Of a stretch of DNA of 52,382 nt, positions 44,067 through 51,914 are shown one piece after another (the stretch's first letter is position 1; each line of letters begins with the position of its first letter). A model generated the notes under the pieces. The model saw only the letters and a list, made by a program, of their open reading frames with translations. It had not been told where the DNA came from and searched no databases. The stretch comes from Robiginitomaculum sp. (GTDB lineage: Bacteria > Pseudomonadota > Alphaproteobacteria > Caulobacterales > Maricaulaceae), in NCBI GenBank assembly GCA_002733495.1, contig NVVV01000018.1, forward strand, positions 1 to 52,382, read 5' to 3'. The position numbers and the translations under genes were made by a program.

Positions 44067-44156
44067 TGGCGGATGGGGAGGGATTCGAACCCCCGGGACG
44101 CTTACACGCCCGCTGGTTTTCAAGACCAGTGCATTCAACCGCTCTGCCACCCATCC
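44067..44156 (-). tRNA. tRNA-Ser (anticodon UGA)
   Basis: Class II tRNA of 90 bases including an encoded CCA. The acceptor stem GGATGGG pairs with CCCATCC, followed by discriminator G and CCA. The anticodon loop CTTGAAA in the arm CTGGTCTTGAAAACCAG gives UGA (Ser). A long variable arm (GGGCG...CGTCCC) and GGTTCGAATCC T-arm are visible. The 3' end faces the catabolic region; a T-rich stretch follows it. Confidence 0.95.
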
Positions 44157-44462
44157 GCAAGACGCGTGAGGGCTAGCAAGGCTGGCGCAAGACCGCAAGC
44201 CGCTGCGTGCAAAAACCCAAAAAAATCCTCTAATTTTGCAGGCCGAATGACAAAAACTGCCGAGTCATGTTTTGGTAACCATAGCATTTAACCCAAGATT
44301 CAGCGCCATGCCCTATGGTCCCCAATAACAACAGCCGGAAAATCGGCACTTCAGGGGAGGCGGCGCAAAAATGTACCGCTTTTTAAGGTAAAGAGAATGG
44401 CGTCTAGCAGGGAACATAATCTGGCACAGGATGAACATGAAAACGAGTCTCATAGACTTGTA
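44157..44462. other. Intergenic region between tRNA-Ser and rlpA
   Basis: 306 bases holding the tRNA promoter (- strand) and the rlpA leader. An ATG at 44397 is in frame with rlpA and could extend it by 22 charged residues. I see no separate gene. Confidence 0.5.
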
Positions 44463-45467
44463 ATGCGCACACCCTTGCGTGTGTTGATGACCATGTTTGC
44501 TGTTGCTGCGCTTAGCGCCTGCAGTACTGGTGGCGTCAATCTTTCCGCGAATGGTAGCCGGTGGGGCGCACCTGTTAACGCCAATGTTCGTATTGGGCAT
44601 AAAAAGCGTCATCAGAGAAACGACCGTTATGCCCAATCTCCACAACCGGCTGGATCCGGGGCGCATCAGAAAATTGGTCGTCCTTACCAGATTGCCGGGC
44701 GCACTTATGTGCCGGCCCGTCAGGATGATTATGACCGCCAGGGCGTGGCTTCATGGTACGGGTCTAAATTTGACGGACGCAAAACGGCCAATGGCGAAAT
44801 TTTTGATATGAATGGCATGAGTGCCGCCCATACAACCTTGCCTCTTCCCAGCCTTGTCCGTGTCACCAATCTGGAAAATGGCCGCACAATCATTGTGCGG
44901 GTCAATGACCGTGGGCCATTTGTCAATAATCGCCTGATCGACCTGTCCAAAGGCGCCGCTCGTGAGCTTGGGTATCTGCGCCAGGGGGTGACACGCGTTC
45001 GTGTGCAATATGTTGGCCCTGCGGTTTCTAATCCCGGGCGCGCAAATGTTTATCGTGCTTCAACCCGCACACGGGCCTCGGCCAGAAGTGCGCAGCCAGA
45101 AGCCAGTGTCTGGCCCGCGCCAAAAGCGGCTACACCTACACCAGTGCAAAAACAACCTTATGCCTTTGGTGAAAGCTGGCCTGAGGAGTCTAAGGATAAA
45201 TACCAGATTGCCTTATCGCGGCCACGCATTGCCGTTGGTGGCTGGTTTGTCCAGCTTGGGGCTTTTGGCAACCGTGACCGCGCCGAACAGATCGCCGCTC
45301 GCCTGCGCACCAGTGGCAAAGCCTCCGTGCAAACTGCCTGGGTCAACAATCATTATATTCACAGGGTTCTTGTTGGTCCCTATGACAATCGGGATGGGGC
45401 CGAGCAACAGCGCTATGAAGTTGCCGATGCAGGCTTTCCCGAAGCCCGGGTGACTGAACAAAGATAA
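44463..45467 (+). CDS. rlpA: Septal ring lytic transglycosylase RlpA-like lipoprotein with SPOR domain
   Basis: 334 residues: lipoprotein signal MRTPLRVLMTMFAVAALSAC with lipobox LSAC, then a double-psi beta-barrel RlpA domain (GVASWYGSKFDGRKTANGEIFD...VNDRGPFVNNRLIDLSKGAA) carrying the conserved Asp residues. A Pro/Ala-rich linker and a C-terminal SPOR domain (GWFVQLGAFGNRDRAEQIAARL) follow. SPOR binds denuded peptidoglycan at the division septum; RlpA cleaves such glycans in some species. The start is placed at the signal peptide; an upstream in-frame ATG at 44397 has AAGG nearby but would make an odd long N-region. Confidence 0.92.
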   Translation: MRTPLRVLMTMFAVAALSACSTGGVNLSANGSRWGAPVNANVRIGHKKRHQRNDRYAQSPQPAGSGAHQKIGRPYQIAGRTYVPARQDDYDRQGVASWYGSKFDGRKTANGEIFDMNGMSAAHTTLPLPSLVRVTNLENGRTIIVRVNDRGPFVNNRLIDLSKGAARELGYLRQGVTRVRVQYVGPAVSNPGRANVYRASTRTRASARSAQPEASVWPAPKAATPTPVQKQPYAFGESWPEESKDKYQIALSRPRIAVGGWFVQLGAFGNRDRAEQIAARLRTSGKASVQTAWVNNHYIHRVLVGPYDNRDGAEQQRYEVADAGFPEARVTEQR

Positions 45468-45500
45468 AATCAGACTACCGTTGGGGAACGGGGAGTGGGA

Positions 45501-45540
45501 AGCGGGTCCGGCGGGGAGGTCGGGCCCGCTTTTATTTTAT
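45501..45540 (+). terminator. Rho-independent terminator of rlpA
   Basis: AGCGGGTCCG (45501-45510) pairs with CGGGCCCGCT (45521-45530; one wobble) and is followed by TTTATTTTAT. It ends against the stop of the convergent HIT gene. Confidence 0.8.
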
Positions 45541-45542
45541 AT

Positions 45543-45980
45543 TTAGCTTTTCATCGCTTCAGCAATTTTTGCCGCTTGGGCATGCAACACTTCACGATCT
45601 GCCGGCTTGCCTTTGCCATGGCGGTCAAAGGCCTGATCAGCAAAGCGTGGAATGATATGGAAATGCAAATGAAATACGGTTTGCCCCGCCGGTTCGCCGT
45701 TAAATTGTGTGATGATCAGACCATCGGGTGAAAAGGCGGCATCAATAGCGCGAGCAATGTTTTTGACCTGCACTATGGCTTTGGTCAGCACTTTATCATC
45801 CGTGTCCAGAAGATTACGCCCGGCGTTTTTGGGGATCACCAGCGTATGACCCGGGGACTGGGGAAAAAGGTCCATAAAGGCCAGAACATCGTCGTCCTCA
45901 TAGACTTTGCAACAGGGCATATCGCCCCGGATGATCTGTGCAAAGATATTATTGCTGTCATACGTGTCGTGCAAGCTCAT
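45543..45980 (-). CDS. HIT-family nucleotide hydrolase
   Basis: 145-residue histidine-triad protein with the signature HLHFHIIPR (HxHxH) near residue 104 and the upstream FNGEPAGQTV block. HinT-like enzymes hydrolyse nucleoside phosphoramidates or AMP-linked compounds in the cytoplasm. It is convergent to rlpA and on the same strand as the hydrolase gene upstream, 73 bases away. Confidence 0.93.
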   Translation of the reverse strand: MSLHDTYDSNNIFAQIIRGDMPCCKVYEDDDVLAFMDLFPQSPGHTLVIPKNAGRNLLDTDDKVLTKAIVQVKNIARAIDAAFSPDGLIITQFNGEPAGQTVFHLHFHIIPRFADQAFDRHGKGKPADREVLHAQAAKIAEAMKS

Positions 45981-46053
45981 GGCTTACCTCCCTCATGGAT
46001 TCGTTGGCTAAGCCTAGATCATGGCAAACCTGCGGTCCATGCGGCGCACCGCC

Positions 46054-46815
46054 TCAGACATAACGGTCAACCCAGGCGGCAATCACATGGGCGGTATACT
46101 GGGCATCTGTTGATTTGGAGAGTAAGTGGTCAGTGCTGTCTAGTGAAACAAAGCTCTTGGGGTGTTTGGCGAGGGCAAAAATATGGGCGGCATTTTCCAC
46201 ACCGACGGTCTGATCCGCCGGGGCATGCATGACTAGCAAAGCGCGGCGAAGGTCGGCGATGTCCTTGTCCAAAGAGTGACCACGGACATCATCCAGAAAA
46301 TGCTTTTCAACTGAGAAAACGCGCCCGGCTAGCGTAACTTCGGCGTGGCCTTCGGCCTCTATTTCGGCAATGGCAGGCTGCATGTTATGCAAAACATGGG
46401 CCGGGTCTGAGGGCGCACCAATGGTCGCAACGGCCCGTACCGAGGGTATGTATTTGGCACTGGCCAGTACAGCGGCACCGCCAAGGCTGTGCCCAATCAG
46501 CAGGGCCGGGGCTACAAGATGAGCCTCCAGTGCCGCAGCGGCGGCGCGCAGGTCCGCAATATTGGAGGTAAAATTGGTGTTGGCAAACTCGCCTTCGGAA
46601 TGGCCAAGTCCGGTAAAGTCAAAGCGCAAAACCGCGAAGCCATCCTTGACCAGGGTGCGGGCAATAATGCGCGCCGCCAGAATATCTTTTGTACAGGTGA
46701 AGCAATGGGCAAAAAGGACGCTGGCCCGCACTGGACCGTCCGGTTTTTCCAACAAGGCCGCCAGTGGCGTGCCGGTGTGGCTATCAAAATCAAAGCGAAG
46801 TGAGGCCATATTCAT
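46054..46815 (-). CDS. Alpha/beta hydrolase
   Basis: 253-residue serine hydrolase with nucleophile elbow GHSLGG, an HCFTCTKD oxyanion-side block and a catalytic-acid/His region (APADQTVG, STDHLLS). This COG1073-like group is often found alone or fused to OsmC domains; the substrate is unknown. The ATG overlaps the stop of the DUF482 gene (ATGA), with GGGAGA upstream, so it is the third gene of ridA-DUF482-hydrolase. Confidence 0.88.
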   Translation of the reverse strand: MNMASLRFDFDSHTGTPLAALLEKPDGPVRASVLFAHCFTCTKDILAARIIARTLVKDGFAVLRFDFTGLGHSEGEFANTNFTSNIADLRAAAAALEAHLVAPALLIGHSLGGAAVLASAKYIPSVRAVATIGAPSDPAHVLHNMQPAIAEIEAEGHAEVTLAGRVFSVEKHFLDDVRGHSLDKDIADLRRALLVMHAPADQTVGVENAAHIFALAKHPKSFVSLDSTDHLLSKSTDAQYTAHVIAAWVDRYV

Positions 46816-47987
46816 TCTCCCTTTGAGGGTAGAGATAAGTCCGGAGCGCTTTTGCGAAAAGGGGTGAACGCATCAAGTGTGATCACATTTTGTTCAACTT
46901 GTGCGCGTTCATGGTCCAGATATGCGGCCACAGCCTCGTGCAGGCCGCTATCACCGAACCAGTGGGCCGAATGGGTCAGAACGGGCACATAGCCTCTGGC
47001 GATTTTATGTTCGCCCTGCGCCCCGGCTTCAACACGGGCAAGGCGGCGCGTAATGGCAGCCTCGACGGCCTGATGATAACAAAGTTCAAAGTGCAGGTTT
47101 GGGCGCTGTTCGGTACACCCCCAATAGCGCCCATAAAGCGCATCGCCACCAATAAAATTTAAAGCGCCGGCGATCCATTGGCCGTTATCGCGGGCCATGA
47201 TTAGCAAAATATCTTCGGCCATGGTTTGACCGATGTGATCAAAAAATGCACGAGTCAGATAAGGCTGGCCCCATTTGCGCTGGCCAGTGTCCTGATAGAA
47301 GGCAAAAAAGGCGTCCCAGTGTTCGCTGGCTAAATCAGCGCCGCTAAGGTGTACGATCTCCAGCCCTTGTTGTGCGCGGGCGCGTTCTTTGCGCAGGTTT
47401 TTGCGTTTGCGCGAAGACAGGCTGGCCAGAAAATTATCATAATTTTCATAGCCCGGGTTCTGGAAATGATATTGCACATCAATGCGGTGAGCAAAGCCCT
47501 GATCGGACAGGGTTTTTATATCGCCTCCGCTGGCAAAGGTCACATGGACCGAAGAGGCCTGAACCTCGTGGGCGACACTGCACAAGGCCCGTGCCAGAGC
47601 GGTGCGGGTGTCATCATCCTGTGCCAACAATCGTGCGCCCGGCACGGGTGTGAAGGGCACGGCGGCCTGCAATTTGGGGTAATAGCGCCCGCCCGCCTGT
47701 TCATAGGCGTGTGCCCAACCATGATCGAACACATATTCCCCTAGGCTATGGCTTTTCAGATAAAGCGGCACAGCGCCAACCAGCGCCCCGTCCGCATCCT
47801 CGGCCACCAAATGCAGGCTTTGCCAGCCGGTTTCGCCATCTACGCACTGGGTGGCCTCCAGCGCGTATAAAAAATCCCAGCGTAAAAACGGGTTTGCCGG
47901 TTGCCCCGCCGGATTGGCCAGCCTGTCCCATTGCGCTTTTGGAATATCTTTCAGGGAGGGGATAAGGCGCAAAGACATTTTTGCCAT
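46812..47987 (-). CDS. DUF482/FemAB-like GNAT-fold protein
   Basis: 391 residues matching the DUF482 family (annotated elsewhere as peptidogalycan biosynthesis/recognition), with a GNAT-like double fold similar to FemAB aminoacyl transferases. Visible blocks: ANPFLRWDFLYALE near the N-terminus, SSRKRKNLRKERA, LNFIGGDALYGRYWG and FELCYHQAVEAAI. No membrane segments. The function is not established; a role with RidA, encoded 3 bases upstream, is suggested by position. ATGs at 47987 and 47978 are both possible. Confidence 0.85.
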   Translation of the reverse strand: MAKMSLRLIPSLKDIPKAQWDRLANPAGQPANPFLRWDFLYALEATQCVDGETGWQSLHLVAEDADGALVGAVPLYLKSHSLGEYVFDHGWAHAYEQAGGRYYPKLQAAVPFTPVPGARLLAQDDDTRTALARALCSVAHEVQASSVHVTFASGGDIKTLSDQGFAHRIDVQYHFQNPGYENYDNFLASLSSRKRKNLRKERARAQQGLEIVHLSGADLASEHWDAFFAFYQDTGQRKWGQPYLTRAFFDHIGQTMAEDILLIMARDNGQWIAGALNFIGGDALYGRYWGCTEQRPNLHFELCYHQAVEAAITRRLARVEAGAQGEHKIARGYVPVLTHSAHWFGDSGLHEAVAAYLDHERAQVEQNVITLDAFTPFRKSAPDLSLPSKGE

Positions 47988-47990
47988 GCC

Positions 47991-48452
47991 TTATTTCACC
48001 TCGAACATGGCATCCACTTCGACGGCTGAACCAAGCGGCAAATTGGGGCAGGCCACGGCGGCGCGGGCATGACGGCCCGTATCGCCAAAGACCTCAACCA
48101 TCAGATCAGAGGCCCCGTTAATGACATGCGGAATATCCTCAAAATCGGCGGTGGCGTTGACAAATCCGCCAAGGCGCACGACCCGGCTGATGCGGTCCAG
48201 GTCACCGTCCAGCGCCGCATTGGCCTGGGCAATTAGGTTTAGGGCGCACATTCGGGCAGCTTTCTGTCCTGTCTCAACATCCATGGTCTTGCCAAGGCAG
48301 CCTTTCATCAGGCCATCAGGGCCAAAAGCAATCTGCCCGGAAATGATGAGCAGGTTACCTGTGCGCACAAACGGCACATAGTTCGCCACAGGGGCGGCGG
48401 CTTTGGGCAGGGTAATGCCCAGTTTTTTCAGGCGGACATGAACAGATGACAT
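47991..48452 (-). CDS. RidA-family reactive imine/enamine deaminase-like protein
   Basis: 153-residue RidA (YjgF/YER057c) protein of the longer subfamily. Visible are GNLLIISGQIAF, the VRLGGFVNATADF strand and the C-terminal GRHARAAVACPNLPLGSAVEVDA with the conserved Arg. RidA hydrolyses reactive 2-aminoacrylate-type imines made by PLP enzymes; this subfamily may differ in substrate. First gene of a three-gene operon with DUF482 and hydrolase genes. Confidence 0.92.
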   Translation of the reverse strand: MSSVHVRLKKLGITLPKAAAPVANYVPFVRTGNLLIISGQIAFGPDGLMKGCLGKTMDVETGQKAARMCALNLIAQANAALDGDLDRISRVVRLGGFVNATADFEDIPHVINGASDLMVEVFGDTGRHARAAVACPNLPLGSAVEVDAMFEVK

Positions 48453-48520
48453 GGCAATTCTCCAAATTCACCGCATTCTAGCTTGACTTGACCTGCGCGT
48501 TAACTGGCAAAGGCTGTGTA

Positions 48521-49402
48521 ATGAGGTTTTTCATGGACGATTCACAGATCAAAGAAGAAAAGCTGCAGATTACCACCGGCGATGGAATTATCCTGGCCGC
48601 CAGCCTGTTTATGCCAGAAAAGCCAAAAGCCGGGCTGTTGATCTCATCAGGCACCGGCTATCCCAAAGAGTTTTATGCCCAATTTGCCAAATATGGTGCG
48701 TCGCGGGGCTTTGCCTGTCTCACCTATGATTATCGCGGCATTGCCAGCTCTGCACCAGAAGATATGCGCGCCTGCACCGCCGACTTTCTCACCTGGGGCA
48801 CACGAGATGCCCCTGCGGCTTTGGACGCACTGGCCTCCAGGATGGATGGCTTGCCCGTTTTTACGCTGGGGCATAGTTTTGGCGGGCAATTAATTGGCCT
48901 GATGGATAACCATAACCTAGCAACTGGTCATGCACTTGTCGCGGTAGGAAACGGCTATTGGTTCGGTCACCGTCCCAGCGAGTGGTGGCAGGAATTTTTG
49001 TTCTTTTTTATTCTGGGACCATTATCGCTTGCCCGTCATGGATATTTGAAAGGTCCACAATTTTGGCCGGGCGCAAGCATGCCGCGGCCATTATTCCTGC
49101 AATGGCGAAAATGGTGCCTGACGCGCGACTATTACTGGACCGATGTGCTGGAAAAACTGAATGGGGCACACTTTTCCATGGATGGCGCAAACATGTGCCA
49201 GTTTGCCTTTACCGATGACCCGATCGTTAACCCAAAAACTGAACCATTTACAAGGCAGTGCTATCAAGACGCTGCCTATGAAACCTGCTGGACTAGGCCC
49301 GCCGATATTGGGGTGAAAAAAATTGGTCACAGTGGAATGTTCTCAAGAACGGCGCGCGCATTTTGGCCTATGCCGTTCAACTGGTTCGAAAAATTTATTT
49401 GA
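48521..49402 (+). CDS. Predicted alpha/beta hydrolase (COG4757-like)
   Basis: 293 residues with nucleophile elbow GHSFGGQL, an N-terminal SSGTGYPKEFYAQFAKY oxyanion region and a C-terminal histidine in KKIGHSGMFS. It has aromatic-rich stretches (FGHRPSEWWQEFLFFFILGP), perhaps a lipid- or membrane-facing cap. The start MRFFMDD has AAAGG 8 bases upstream; the frame is open a little further 5'. The substrate is unknown, with an esterase/lipase-like role possible. Transcribed divergently from the ridA operon. Confidence 0.85.
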   Translation: MRFFMDDSQIKEEKLQITTGDGIILAASLFMPEKPKAGLLISSGTGYPKEFYAQFAKYGASRGFACLTYDYRGIASSAPEDMRACTADFLTWGTRDAPAALDALASRMDGLPVFTLGHSFGGQLIGLMDNHNLATGHALVAVGNGYWFGHRPSEWWQEFLFFFILGPLSLARHGYLKGPQFWPGASMPRPLFLQWRKWCLTRDYYWTDVLEKLNGAHFSMDGANMCQFAFTDDPIVNPKTEPFTRQCYQDAAYETCWTRPADIGVKKIGHSGMFSRTARAFWPMPFNWFEKFI

Positions 49403-49464
49403 TGAACAGACCCCATAAACGGTGTTCATCACGCGTTCAGCTAGGGAATCATAAGTTCATATTC

Positions 49465-49562
49465 GAGATCGGGACCGTCATAACGTCCCTCGCGCGGGTT
49501 CGGTCTCATGGTTGTATATACCCCAGCCCAACGCCGGTTCCCATTGTGGGGACCGGCGTTTC
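49465..49562 (+). ncRNA. Candidate structured RNA or structured 3' UTR with terminator-like hairpin
   Basis: In the 236-base gap before aacS: GAGATC/GGTCTC (49465-49470/49502-49507) encloses a GGGAC/GTCCC hairpin. A 13-bp hairpin AACGCCGGTTCCC-ATTGT-GGGACCGGCGTT (49530-49560) follows, ending in a short T-rich tail. No known RNA family recognised; the last hairpin may simply terminate the hydrolase transcript. Confidence 0.35.
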
Positions 49563-49638
49563 TGGTATTAGCCCTTTCACGCCGACCCATCCTGCGCTAC
49601 AGAACCTAGGTCATCACATACGCGATAAAAGGCAAATC

Positions 49639-51588
49639 ATGCGCACTCTGTGGACCCCCAATGATGAACAGAAATTGGCCTGCCGCATGGGCCAGTTTGC
49701 CAAGAGCATTGCCAATATTGATCCAACCGCACCGGATGCCTACGCCCAGCTTCACGCCTGGTCCATTGAAGACCCGGCGCGGTTCTGGCGGGCAATCTGG
49801 GATGAGTGCGGCCTGAAAGGTGACCCCGGGGCGCGGGTGCTAGTCAATAGCGAACAAATGCCCGGTGCGCAGTTTTTTCCGGATGGGCGCCTGAATGTTG
49901 CAGAAAACCTGATTGAACGTGGTCTTCCCAGCGATGAGGCGCTGGTGTTCTGGACCGAAGATGGCCGTCAGGCGTGCTGGACCCGGAACCAGCTTAAAGA
50001 AAAAGCCGGACGCTATGCGGCGGCTTTTCGGGGCTTGGGCATAAAACCCGGTGACCGTATTGCCGCCATTATGCCCAATATGCCGCAAACCATTGCGGCC
50101 TTTTTGGGCGCAGCCTGGGTCGGGGCGGTGTTTTCCTCGGCATCCCCGGATTTTGGCGTTGGCGGGGTGACCGATCGCTTTGGCCAGATTGAACCTAAAA
50201 TCCTGATCGCCTGTGACGGTTATCGTTATGGTGGCAAGATCTTTGATGTGGGGACCAAGCTGAAAGCCATCGCCAAGGGCATACCATCGCTGGAACATGT
50301 GGTGGTTGTGCCTTATGAAGGCACCAAGGCCGATTTTAGCGATGACGATCTCTTTATGCCCTTGGATCGTTTGATGAAAATCGGCGAGGGCGGCGGCGTT
50401 CCCTATAAGGCCTTTGGCTTTAATCATCCGCTTTATATCCTGTTTTCCTCGGGCACCACGGGCAAGCCAAAATGCATTGTGCATTCTGCTGGCGGGGCCT
50501 TGATCCAACAGTTTAAAGAACACCAATTGCATTGCGATAATGGCGCGGGCAGCCGCGTCTTCTTCTACTCTACCTGTGGCTGGATGATGTGGAACTGGCT
50601 GGTGGCGGGTCTGGGCGGCGGCTCAACCATATTGCTTTATGATGGCTCACCCTTTGCCATGGATGGGCGGGTTTTGTTTCGCATTGCCGATCGGGAAAAG
50701 GCCGATTTTTTTGGCATTTCGGCCAAATGGATCGACGCGGTGCATAAATCCGGCCAGCATCCCAAAGCGGAAAGCCATTTGTCTCATATCCGCATGATTG
50801 GCTCCACTGGCTCGCCTTTATCGCCCGAAGGGTTCTCGTTCATTGCCGATGAAATCACGCCCACAGCCCAGATCGCCAGCATGTCAGGCGGCACGGATAT
50901 TGTCTCGTGTTTTGTGCTCGGTAACCCGCTGCAAAGCGTTTATGAGGGCGAAATTCAGGGGCCGGGTCTTGGCATGGCGGTCGAGGTCTGGGACGATGAT
51001 GGCAAGCCGGTTGTCGGCCAAAAAGGTGAGCTGGTCTGCGTCAAACCTTTTCCCTCCCTGCCGGTTGGGTTTTGGAATGATGAGGATAATGTCCGCTATA
51101 AGGCCGCGTATTTTGGGGATTACCCTAATATCTGGCGTCATGGGGATTGGGCCGAAATTACCGAGCATGGCGGCGTGATTATTCATGGACGATCCGATGC
51201 CACCTTAAACCCCGGCGGGGTGCGCATAGGCACCGCAGAGATTTACAATCAGGTCGAGCAAATCCCGGCCATTCTGGACAGCGTTTGTGTTGGTCAGGAC
51301 TGGCAGGATGATGTGCGGGTGATCCTGTTTGTGGTGTTGCGGGGTGGCGTTACCCTTGATGAGGCCCTGATCAAAGAGATCAAAGGCAAAATCCGCAAAG
51401 GCGCCAGCCCCCGCCATGTGCCAGCCAAAATTATCGCTGTGGCGGATATTCCACGCACCAAGTCCGGCAAAATTACCGAACTGGCGGTGCGCGACCTGAT
51501 CCATAATCGTGCGGTCAAAAACAGCCACGCGCTGGCCAATTCGGAGGCATTGGCGCTTTTCAAGGATTTGCCGGAATTGCAAAACTGA
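49639..51588 (+). CDS. aacS: Acetoacetyl-CoA synthetase
   Basis: 649-residue ANL ligase that activates acetoacetate to acetoacetyl-CoA, for ketone-body and PHB-derived carbon use. Diagnostic features: N-terminal ARFWRAIWDECG (the ACS-type N-terminal domain), P-loop LFSSGTTGKPKCIVHS, the AACS-specific STCGWMMWNWLVAGL block, and C-terminal RTKSGKITELAVRD with the catalytic Lys. Length is that of typical AacS. The start MRTLWTP has AAAAGG upstream; the frame is open 276 bases further 5', but that overlaps the hydrolase gene and a hairpin, so it is rejected. Confidence 0.95.
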   Translation: MRTLWTPNDEQKLACRMGQFAKSIANIDPTAPDAYAQLHAWSIEDPARFWRAIWDECGLKGDPGARVLVNSEQMPGAQFFPDGRLNVAENLIERGLPSDEALVFWTEDGRQACWTRNQLKEKAGRYAAAFRGLGIKPGDRIAAIMPNMPQTIAAFLGAAWVGAVFSSASPDFGVGGVTDRFGQIEPKILIACDGYRYGGKIFDVGTKLKAIAKGIPSLEHVVVVPYEGTKADFSDDDLFMPLDRLMKIGEGGGVPYKAFGFNHPLYILFSSGTTGKPKCIVHSAGGALIQQFKEHQLHCDNGAGSRVFFYSTCGWMMWNWLVAGLGGGSTILLYDGSPFAMDGRVLFRIADREKADFFGISAKWIDAVHKSGQHPKAESHLSHIRMIGSTGSPLSPEGFSFIADEITPTAQIASMSGGTDIVSCFVLGNPLQSVYEGEIQGPGLGMAVEVWDDDGKPVVGQKGELVCVKPFPSLPVGFWNDEDNVRYKAAYFGDYPNIWRHGDWAEITEHGGVIIHGRSDATLNPGGVRIGTAEIYNQVEQIPAILDSVCVGQDWQDDVRVILFVVLRGGVTLDEALIKEIKGKIRKGASPRHVPAKIIAVADIPRTKSGKITELAVRDLIHNRAVKNSHALANSEALALFKDLPELQN

Positions 51589-51590
51589 TT

Positions 51591-51670
51591 TGTCATTACC
51601 GGGTTTATCCCGGTAGTCCAGCGCCACACCAAAACAAACTGGATCACCCGAACCCGTCGGGTGATGACAG
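51591..51670. repeat. Palindromic repeat pair after aacS
   Basis: TGTCATTACCGGG...CCGGTAGTCCAG (51591-51621) and, inverted, CTGGATCACCCGA...TCGGGTGATGACA (51639-51669). Same units as around the GIY-YIG gene but in the opposite mutual order. They may end the aacS transcript. Confidence 0.75.
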
Positions 51671-51730
51671 CTTTGAGCGGGTGAAAACACCATTTCGCCA
51701 AACAAGAAAATCACGCTACACTGATGCTAG

Positions 51731-51813
51731 CTTCGAGGGGCGCCCTGATTCACATCGGGGCTGAGATGCACTCTTGGAACCTGATACGGGTCATGCCGGC
51801 GAAGGGACGGGGC
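51731..51813 (+). promoter_or_regulatory. TPP riboswitch (THI element)
   Basis: Conserved THI-box sequences are present in order: GAGGGGCGCC, CTGAGATGCA (the CUGAGA motif), GGAACCTGATACGGGTCATGCCGGCGAAGGGA-like core ending near 51807. Located about 100 bases upstream of thiC on the same strand. It should repress thiC when thiamine pyrophosphate is abundant. Confidence 0.95.
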
Positions 51814-51843
51814 GTTTATTGGTCTGTTTCTTTTTCGCGTGAA

Positions 51844-51896
51844 CACTTCATCCCCGGCCTTCGCCGGGGCAGGCTCTGAGCTTGTCGAAGGATGTG
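51844..51896. repeat. Palindromic repeat in the thiC leader
   Basis: CCCCGGC-CTTC-GCCGGGG (51852-51869) followed by AGGCTCTGAGCTTGTCGAAGGATG. The latter matches a dispersed CTTCGACAAGCTCAG-type repeat common in many proteobacteria. It lies between riboswitch and start codon, and the outer CATCC/GGATG arms enclose it. Confidence 0.6.
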
Positions 51897-51914
51897 AGAC
51901 ACAAAGGAAACATT

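Noticed and set aside
49363-49638. 92-codon N-terminal extension of aacS
   Set aside because: Overlaps the end of the hydrolase gene and the hairpins; AacS length is normal from 49639.
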